Shown one piece after another: positions 59,992 to 64,000 of a stretch of 64,000 bases of DNA; the stretch's first letter is position 1, and every line of letters starts with the position of its first letter. The position numbers and the translations under genes are program-made. The notes under the pieces were generated by a model. That model searched no databases. It was not told where the DNA came from and worked only from the letters and a program-made list of their open reading frames with translations. Source of the stretch: Gemmatimonadaceae bacterium (GTDB lineage Bacteria; Gemmatimonadota; Gemmatimonadetes; Gemmatimonadales; Gemmatimonadaceae); NCBI GenBank assembly GCA_019637445.1, contig JAHBVS010000002.1:496001-560000 (forward strand). The letters run 5' to 3'.

Positions 59992-60603
59992 ATGAGACCG
60001 AGCAAAATCGTCTGCGCCGGACGCAACTATCGCGAGCACGCCAAGGAACTCGGCAACGAGGTCCCGGCGGCGCCGCTGATCTTCTTGAAGCCGCCGAGCA
60101 CCGTGATCCAGAACGGTGACGCCATCGTGCTACCGGCGGACGCCGGACGCGTGGATTTTGAGGGCGAGATCGGCGTTGTCATCGGCTCCAAGATCCGGAA
60201 GGCCACGGCTGAAGAAGCCGCCGAAGCCGTGCGAGGCGTCGTGGCCGTGAACGACGTCAGCGCGCGCGATTGGCAGAAGGCCGACGGCCAGTGGTGGCGC
60301 GCCAAGGGGTCCGACAGCTTCTGCCCCATCGGGCCCGAGAAGCAGGGCCGCGTCGACCTCACGGCACTCGAGGTCGTCACCCGGCTCAACGGCGAGGAAG
60401 TGCAGCGCGGCCACGCCCGCGAGATGGTCTTTCCCATCGCCGAGCTCATTGCCCACATCACCACCGTGATGACCCTCGAGCCCGGTGATGTCGTGCTCAC
60501 GGGCACCCCCGCCGGCGTGCGCGCGCTCTCGCCCGGTGATGTCGTCGAGGTCGAGGTGCCGGGCTGGAGCAAGGTGTCCAACCCCGTGAAGGCGGACGAG
60601 TAG
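59992..60603 (+). CDS. Fumarylacetoacetate hydrolase (FAH) family protein
   Basis: 203 residues from ATG 59992. Members cleave carbon-carbon bonds in acylpyruvates or related keto acids, or tautomerise oxaloacetate. The single FAH domain shows IVCAGRNYREHAKELGNEV (as CAGRNYREHAKELGNE), PLIFLKPPSTVI, the metal-binding Glu pair in VDFEGEIGVVIG (about 58-69), VVAVNDVSARDWQ, KGSDSFCPIGP and the LEPGDVVLTGTPAGV segment (about 164-178). The short length fits acylpyruvase/YcgM-type hydrolases. It precedes an unknown gene by three bases. Confidence 0.93.
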   Translation: MRPSKIVCAGRNYREHAKELGNEVPAAPLIFLKPPSTVIQNGDAIVLPADAGRVDFEGEIGVVIGSKIRKATAEEAAEAVRGVVAVNDVSARDWQKADGQWWRAKGSDSFCPIGPEKQGRVDLTALEVVTRLNGEEVQRGHAREMVFPIAELIAHITTVMTLEPGDVVLTGTPAGVRALSPGDVVEVEVPGWSKVSNPVKADE

Positions 60604-60606
60604 GCA

Positions 60607-61503
60607 ATGGCCAAGAAGCGCATCCAACTGCTGCCCAAGCGGCGCTCCGGGGATCCCCGGGCGTCCGTGGCGGCGTTGGTCGCGCAATTGATGCTCCTCG
60701 CCATCCTCGTGCCGGCCTTCCTGGTGCCCGTGGCGCTCGATTTCCTGCGTGACGATGCTGGCGGGGCCATCATCCCCGAGCGCATCAGCTTCCAGGTGAT
60801 CTTGCCCACGGAGGGTCCGGCCGAGCGACGGCCTGCGCGCGCGGGTGGCGACGGACGCGAGGCCACCGAGACGCCCGCCGAGGCGCCGCCCATCGTGGCA
60901 CCGACCAATGTGCCGGGCAGCGTGCCGGTCACGCCGCCGAGCACCGAGGACCGCGGCGGCAGCGGCCCCATCATCGGGGGCGGCGGTCCGCTGCAGGGCA
61001 TCCAGCCCTCGTTCACCGACCAGCGGCTCTGGGTGCAGCACGGCAACGAGATCGTCTCGCCCATCGTGCCGATGACCCGCGCCGACACGCTGCGCCAGAT
61101 GCTCGCCGAGCGGATCTACTACCTCGACGACTCCATCGCGCGGCTCGGGGGCGATGACGAGCGGCGGCCCGGCGACTGGACCTTCGACCTCGGCGGTCGC
61201 AAGTACGGCATCGATCGCGGCATGATCCGGCTCGGGCGATTCTCGCTGCCCACCGCGGCGCTCGCGATGCTGCCGCTCAACGTGCAGGCCAATCCGATTG
61301 CGATGGAGCGCGCGCGGCGGCTGGAGTCGATGCGCGCGGAGATCCAGTCGCAGGCGCTGCGGGCGATGCGTGAGGACCAGTTCTACGCGGCGGTGCGGGC
61401 GTTGAGAGAGCGCAAGGAGCGCGAGCGGCGCGAGGCGCAGGCGCGGGGCGAGGAACCGCCGCCGAGCACGCCGCCGCCTTCGACGGTTCCGGGTCGACCG
61501 TAA
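60607..61503 (+). CDS. Single-pass membrane protein of unknown function
   Basis: 298 residues from ATG 60607, three bases after the FAH stop. A basic N-terminus (KKRIQLLPKRRSGDPR) precedes one membrane helix at about 22-45 (VAALVAQLMLLAILVPAFLV). A Pro/Thr/Gly-rich linker follows (about 65-130, e.g. TPAEAPPIVAPTNVPG, GPIIGGGGPLQG), then a short folded region containing WTFDLGGRKYGIDRGMIRLGRF (as FDLGGRKYGIDRGMIRLG) and a charged helical C-terminus ending in a Pro-rich tail. The layout recalls TonB-type or anchored periplasmic proteins, but no family is recognisable. Confidence 0.6.
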   Translation: MAKKRIQLLPKRRSGDPRASVAALVAQLMLLAILVPAFLVPVALDFLRDDAGGAIIPERISFQVILPTEGPAERRPARAGGDGREATETPAEAPPIVAPTNVPGSVPVTPPSTEDRGGSGPIIGGGGPLQGIQPSFTDQRLWVQHGNEIVSPIVPMTRADTLRQMLAERIYYLDDSIARLGGDDERRPGDWTFDLGGRKYGIDRGMIRLGRFSLPTAALAMLPLNVQANPIAMERARRLESMRAEIQSQALRAMREDQFYAAVRALRERKERERREAQARGEEPPPSTPPPSTVPGRP

Positions 61504-61570
61504 GCGGTTCGCCGCGCCAATCCGATCGCGGCACTAGGCCGCTGGCTGCGCGATGCAGCGCGGCGCACGT

Positions 61571-62206
61571 TCAACCAGCTTCGTCATCCTGCGCGCGCGT
61601 GAGCGTCACGCGCAGCACCGCGGCCAGCGGCCCAAGAATGCGCACCGTGTCCGCCCCGGCGATGATGTCCTGCGTGCCGGGCGCTGGCGCCAACAGCCGC
61701 ACCGTCGTGCCGCGCCGCTCCATCTGCCGCACGAAGATCTGCAGGCCGACCCGCGCCACCACCGCGCCGCCCTCCGGCACGCGCGCGCTCGGCGCCACAA
61801 GAATCAAGTCGCCCTCTCGCACACCGACCCGCGGCGCGTCCTCCGTGTTGGCCCGCACCAGGAAACAATCGTCCGCGGGGAGCAGCGAGCGGTCGAACGT
61901 GAGGTGCTCCTCGGTGAGCATCGTGCCATCTGGCGACCATCGCACCACGGGCACGGGCTGCGTGCCGCGCGCGCCACTGACGCCATCGAGCACAACGCCA
62001 CGCGAGCGGCCGGGCGCGCGCCGAACGTAGCCCTTCCGTTCCAGCGCCTTGATCAGGTCCGAGACCGTACGGGTGGACGGGATGCGCAAATGCCGCGCAA
62101 TCTCACGAATGCTCGGCTGGTAGCCGTGCGAGGCCAGGTGGTCGAGCAGATGATGCCAAACGCGCTGCTCGACAGCAGTGAGCGGCGCGCGCGGCGTGTC
62201 AGGCAT
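61571..62206 (-). CDS. LexA-like repressor with apparently inactive self-cleavage domain
   Basis: 211 residues from ATG 62204-62206. Residues 1-70 match the LexA winged helix (VEQRVWHHLLDHLASHGYQPSIREIARHL, as LLDHLASHGYQPSIREIARHL shortened to GYQPSIREIARHLRI; STRTVSDLIKALERKGYV). The C-terminal S24-like domain is recognisable (LPADDCFLVRANTED, REGDLILVAPSARVPEGG, QIFVRQMERRG), but the usual Ser of the GDSM motif is missing and the catalytic Lys of TVKR reads FVRQ (Arg). No clear Ala-Gly cleavage site is seen either. It may therefore repress without RecA-driven cleavage. Its 5' end overlaps the gltX stop by 8 nt. Confidence 0.8.
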   Translation of the reverse strand: MPDTPRAPLTAVEQRVWHHLLDHLASHGYQPSIREIARHLRIPSTRTVSDLIKALERKGYVRRAPGRSRGVVLDGVSGARGTQPVPVVRWSPDGTMLTEEHLTFDRSLLPADDCFLVRANTEDAPRVGVREGDLILVAPSARVPEGGAVVARVGLQIFVRQMERRGTTVRLLAPAPGTQDIIAGADTVRILGPLAAVLRVTLTRAQDDEAG

Positions 62207-63656
62207 TCGTCGCCGCCAAATACGACACGGCGCGCGCGATGCGCGACACACAGGCCTCTCGGCCGAGCAGCACCATCACCTCGAAGATGCCGGGCGAGGC
62301 CGCCGAGCCGACCAGCGCGACCCGCAGGGGCTGGAGCAGCTTGCCGGCGCCCACGCCGCGCGACTCGGCCAACGCGCGCATCGCGACTTCAATCGATGAC
62401 TCGTCGAAGGGCTCAAGCGAAACCAGCGCCTCACGCGCCGCAGCGAGATGCCCAGTCGCGGCCGCGGCATCCTTCCACTGCTTCGCGACCGCATCCGGCT
62501 CGTAGGCGAAATCGTCCTTGAAGTAGGCGTAGGCCTGCGTGACGATCTCGTCCGTGAGCCGCGCGCGCACGCGCAGCAGCTCGAGCAGCTTCTCGAGCCA
62601 GGCGCGCTTGCCGGCCAGCTCGGTCGCCGTGGCGAGCCCCGCCTTCACGAGCAGCGGCGAGACTAGCGCCACCACATCGCCAATCGGCATCCGCGCCAAG
62701 TGCTGCCCGTTCATCCACTCCAGCTTGGCCGGGTCGAACACCGCCGCCTTCTTGAGGAGCCCATCGCCGCTGAATGACTCCACCAGCTGCGCCATCGACA
62801 TCACCTCGTCGAAATCGCCGCCGGGCGACCAGCCGAGCAGGGCGAGGAAGTTCACCATCGCCTGCGGCAGGATGCCCTGGTGCTGGTAGTCGCCCACGGC
62901 CGTGGCGCCGTGGCGCTTGGAGAGCTTCTTCCCGTCGGTGCCGTGGATCATCGGCAGGTGGGCGAACTGCGGCTGCGCCGCGCCCAGTGCCTCGTAGAGC
63001 AGGATCTGCTTCGGCGTGTTGGAGATGTGGTCGTCGCCGCGCATCACGATGGAGATGCGCATCGCGATATCGTCGGAGACCACCGCGTGGTTGTAGATCG
63101 GCGAGCCGTCCGAGCGCAGGATGATGAAGTCGTCGATGTCCTTGTTCGGAAAGCTGATGCGGCCGTGGACGAGATCGTCCCAGGCCGTCTCGCCATCGCG
63201 CACGCGGAAGCGGATGGTGAAGGCCTCACCCGCGGCGGCACGACGCTCGGCCTCCTCGGGCAGGATGCGATCGCAACGGCGGTCGTAGGCAAAGGCGCCA
63301 CCCGCGGCCTCGGCGGCGGCGCGGCGCTGCGCGAGGTCATCGGCCGTGCAGAAGCAGCGGTAGGCCTTCCCCTCGAGCAGCAGGCGCTCGGCGTCCGCGC
63401 GATGGCGCGCGAGGTTGGCACCCTGGAAGACGACTTCCTCGTCCCAGTCGAGGCCCAGCCAGGTCATCCCCTCGAAGATCGCGCGCGTGGACTCCTCGGT
63501 GGAGCGCGCGCGGTCCGTGTCCTCGACGCGCAGCAGGAACTGGCCGCCGAGCTTGCGGGCGAGCAGCCAGTTGAAGAGCGCCGTGCGCGCGCCGCCCACG
63601 TGGAGGTAGCCCGTGGGGGAAGGCGCGAAGCGAAGGCGTGGGGGCGAGGCAGTCAT
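62199..63656 (-). CDS. gltX: Glutamyl-tRNA synthetase
   Basis: 485 residues from ATG 63654-63656; the extra upstream frame covers a hairpin and is not coding. It charges tRNA-Glu (and in some bacteria also tRNA-Gln). The HIGH motif appears as APSPTGYLHVGGARTALFNW (as SPTGYLHVGGARTALFNW), and the KMSKS motif as GKKLSKRHG near residue 245. FLLRVEDTDRARST and RGDDHISNTPKQ are also diagnostic. The zinc Cys region of some GluRS has CFCTADD. The C-terminal anticodon-binding helical domain is complete. A terminator-like hairpin stands 28 bp upstream, between this gene and tRNA-Ser. Confidence 0.97.
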   Translation of the reverse strand: MTASPPRLRFAPSPTGYLHVGGARTALFNWLLARKLGGQFLLRVEDTDRARSTEESTRAIFEGMTWLGLDWDEEVVFQGANLARHRADAERLLLEGKAYRCFCTADDLAQRRAAAEAAGGAFAYDRRCDRILPEEAERRAAAGEAFTIRFRVRDGETAWDDLVHGRISFPNKDIDDFIILRSDGSPIYNHAVVSDDIAMRISIVMRGDDHISNTPKQILLYEALGAAQPQFAHLPMIHGTDGKKLSKRHGATAVGDYQHQGILPQAMVNFLALLGWSPGGDFDEVMSMAQLVESFSGDGLLKKAAVFDPAKLEWMNGQHLARMPIGDVVALVSPLLVKAGLATATELAGKRAWLEKLLELLRVRARLTDEIVTQAYAYFKDDFAYEPDAVAKQWKDAAAATGHLAAAREALVSLEPFDESSIEVAMRALAESRGVGAGKLLQPLRVALVGSAASPGIFEVMVLLGREACVSRIARAVSYLAATNA

Positions 63657-63683
63657 CAGGGCGGGAACGGACGGAAACGAGAA

Positions 63684-63718
63684 GCGGGCCCGACCGGAGA
63701 AGGTACCGGCGGGCCCGC
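63684..63718 (-). terminator. Strong hairpin between tRNA-Ser and gltX
   Basis: Stems 63684-63692 with 63710-63718 (9 bp) and an inner CCGG/CCGG pair surround an 8-nt loop. On the minus strand CTTCTCGTTTCCG follows. It is placed four bases after the tRNA 3' end and most likely terminates the tRNA-Ser transcript, possibly letting some polymerase read into gltX. Confidence 0.6.
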
Positions 63719-63721
63719 ACA

Positions 63722-63812
63722 CGGAGACGGAGGGATTCGAACCCTCGATACAGGTGTAACCCCGTATAACGGTTTAGCAAACCGCCGCCTTCAGCCTCTC
63801 GGCCACGTCTCC
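63722..63812 (-). tRNA. tRNA-Ser (anticodon GCT)
   Basis: A 91-nt type II tRNA on the minus strand. The acceptor stem is GGAGACG with CGTCTCC, followed by discriminator G (as in bacterial serine tRNAs). The D arm GGCCGAGAGGCTGAAGGC is typical of tRNA-Ser, the anticodon loop is TTGCTAA (GCT, reading AGC/AGU), a long variable arm is present, and the TPsiC arm is GAGGGTTCGAATCCCTC. CCA is not encoded. Confidence 0.95.
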
Positions 63813-63870
63813 AGCGCACTCGGGCGTGTCCGAGCGTCGACAGGGAATCTCGCCCCGAGCGGGGGGTGAA

Positions 63871-64000
63871 TCAAGGTCGGCGCAGCTCGTAGGTCACGCG
63901 AGCGAGCTCGGCGCGCCAGGTAGTGGGACCGGTGCGGATCCAGCGATAGCTGCCCCGGCCCGGCGTGGTGCTGGCGAAGCTCACGGTGTCGGCGACGACG
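63871..64000 (-). CDS. C-terminal end of an unknown protein (5' part outside window)
   Basis: On the minus strand an open frame enters from the right edge and ends at TGA 63871-63873, giving 42 residues (VSFASTTPGRGSYRWIRTG, then PTTWRAELARVTYELRRP). The alternation of polar and aromatic residues suggests a beta-rich, perhaps secreted, domain. The stretch is too short to name. Codon use agrees with the genome and the other frames are broken, which is the basis for calling it. Confidence 0.45.
   Translation of the reverse strand, partial: VVADTVSFASTTPGRGSYRWIRTGPTTWRAELARVTYELRRP

Overview
This is a high-GC window, densely packed with genes, from what looks like a Gram-negative bacterium. 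The envelope gene set points the same way: an Omp85-type outer-membrane protein, SPOR-domain proteins, lipoproteins, a large Asp-box propeller protein and DUF4159/DUF4175-type genes. That set, together with the predominance of GTG starts in 4-nt stop/start overlaps, suggests a member of the Gemmatimonadota. The phylum is an inference from gene content; no rRNA gene is present to confirm it.

Layout. 1-3.9 kb (+): the tail of a membrane protein followed by a hydantoinase/oxoprolinase A-B pair. 3.9-13 kb (-): a small secreted protein, a 1,091-residue Asp-box propeller protein, a DHFR/RibD-like reductase, a GAF/HD-GYP protein, a CsgG-like protein, an MBL-fold hydrolase and a Crp/Fnr regulator. 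13.1-17.9 kb (+): rpmE-prfA-prmC-ylbF-tmk-ctp, tightly overlapped. 17.9-25.3 kb (-): DAHP synthase, SMC and two SPOR-domain proteins. 25.4-29.0 kb (-): a peptidase MA/TolB/Omp85 chimera and rsfS.

29.5-46.2 kb carries, on the minus strand, the widely conserved housekeeping chain ispE, tRNA-Gln, prs, rplY, pth, ychF, rpsF, rpsR, rplI. It has been interrupted by an oppositely oriented rfbABDC (dTDP-rhamnose) cassette, by hppA, by a TPR gene and by repeat elements. Upstream of ispE lie a YbhN-type membrane protein and an Hpt-like protein without its phospho-accepting histidine. 46.3-64 kb: pdxJ, methylmalonyl-CoA epimerase, trxA, rsmI, a DUF4159/DUF4175/TPR/secreted-protein operon running into a JAB-DinG helicase fusion, an FAH-family hydrolase, a LexA-like protein whose self-cleavage residues appear lost, gltX, tRNA-Ser, and the tail of one further gene at the right edge.

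The most interesting non-coding material is two families of inverted-repeat elements placed in the short gaps between genes. One family has exactly 32-nt arms made of GCAGT plus tandem heptamers (RTGAGTY). One copy surrounds a four-helix-bundle (23S rRNA intervening-sequence-type) protein gene, and another is a 92-bp copy without a gene. The other family has arms of tandem octamers (NCACRGAG) and, in two copies 30 kb apart in opposite orientation, a related core of about 65 nt that can fold into a hairpin. Together they look like small mobile or domesticated elements built on short-period tandem-repeat palindromes.
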